Shown: piece by piece, positions 20,156-20,487 of the stretch
How positions within the stretch are numbered: position 1 is the stretch's first letter
Layout of the letters: each line of letters opens with the position of its first letter
IMG/VR virus record: IMGVR_UViG_3300025168_018229
Span: 1-20,487 of that record
Source of the DNA: a virus
Reading direction: 5' to 3' (one strand)
DNA: 20,487 nt
Translations under genes and position numbers: made by a program
The notes under the pieces: model-generated
Told to the model about the DNA's origin: nothing
The model's database searches: none
The model's input: the letters and a program-made list of their open reading frames with translations, nothing else

Positions 20156-20487
20156 AAATAATTAAAACAATCTTCATCTGTACCCCAACCCCCTATAGCA
20201 CCACTCTCTAGTGCATTATTTATAAACTCTAATTGGTCTCTAGTAGGCTTTTTACCATGACGTTTACATTCCCAAAATATAAATTTGCCATTGTCTGTAA
20301 AGCCTATAATATCTGGCTGTCCCTTAACTCCAAACTTAACAGTACGCCAAGATCCGTCTTTATTCTGATATTTACTAGCACCAGTATTATTGCGCCAGAC
20401 TGTATAACCTTTTTGTCTAAGGTAGTATAAACAGTTATTTAGTATTGCTGATTCAGGTATCTGTTTGAGGTAGTCTGCTTTGTTCAT
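20152..20487 (-). CDS. VRR-NUC domain nuclease
   Basis: This 111-residue nuclease of the PD-(D/E)xK superfamily belongs to the VRR-NUC group, known from phage and bacterial resolvase-like and repair enzymes. The pattern is E12 in P-E-S-A-I-L, G-Q-P-D59-I-I-G, and F-W-E73-C-K75 followed by R-H-G-K-K-P-T-R-D-Q-L-E-F-I. All key residues are present. Small phage VRR-NUC proteins cut branched or recombination DNA or serve with replication genes. The ATG is at the last base of the window; a longer upstream form cannot be excluded. It is the only minus-strand gene outside the 12367-13543 cassette and is convergent with the appendage operon. Confidence 0.85.
   Translation of the reverse strand: MNKADYLKQIPESAILNNCLYYLRQKGYTVWRNNTGASKYQNKDGSWRTVKFGVKGQPDIIGFTDNGKFIFWECKRHGKKPTRDQLEFINNALESGAIGGWGTDEDCFNYF

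Noticed and set aside
1-20487. Integrase, transposase or attachment site
   Set aside because: No recombinase motif or flanking direct repeats were seen, so lysogeny cannot be argued from this window.

Overview
The window is part of the genome of a contractile-tailed bacteriophage (myovirus morphology, Caudoviricetes). The DNA is AT-rich. Genes are packed tightly, often with 1-8 bp start/stop overlaps, and run almost entirely on the + strand. No ribosomal, tRNA, integrase or host metabolic gene is visible. A secreted nuclease with a signal peptide, an M15-type endolysin and the whole tail set (DUF3383 sheath, DUF3277 tube, Gp138-type spike, gp25, gpJ, DUF2612) fit a phage of a low-GC Gram-negative host. 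The host cannot be named from the sequence.

Positions 1-9823 are the tail module in assembly order: neck terminator (5' cut by the window), sheath, tube, tail assembly chaperone with a -1 frameshift extension, tape measure, Dit-like protein, baseplate plug, hub, spike, gp25 wedge, gpJ wedge and DUF2612 protein. Positions 9876-12343 hold a fibre with a self-cleaving S74 chaperone domain, an XhlA-like holin candidate, an M15 peptidase endolysin, an unknown protein and a secreted staphylococcal-nuclease homologue. A perfect palindrome at 12345-12362 separates these from a convergent minus-strand cassette (13543 down to 12367). That cassette encodes a small membrane protein, a helix-turn-helix protein, a GIY-YIG nuclease and a CxxC protein.

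Positions 13544-14347 are non-coding and rich in structure: a perfect 12-bp inverted repeat 84 bp apart, several terminator-like hairpins (two of one sequence family), and a near-consensus sigma70 promoter aimed at the next gene. Positions 14348-17073 look like the replication/early module: a winged-helix initiator with a short dyad cluster inside its linker-coding region, a DUF6321-like basic protein, an SSB-like small protein, several tiny proteins including two short coupled ORFs, and a ribbon-helix-helix candidate.

Positions 17139-20155 form a second virion-appendage operon with its own promoter: a fibre gene with a GC-rich patch, a coiled-coil protein, a protein ending in 9-residue repeats, and a beta-rich baseplate/fibre accessory protein. 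A minus-strand VRR-NUC nuclease closes the window.

The strongest non-obvious signals are the frameshift site, the intragenic dyad cluster in the initiator gene, the structured non-coding region, the inserted beta-domains in sheath and gpJ, and the 9-residue repeats. No wholly new defence or enzymatic system is clear-cut.
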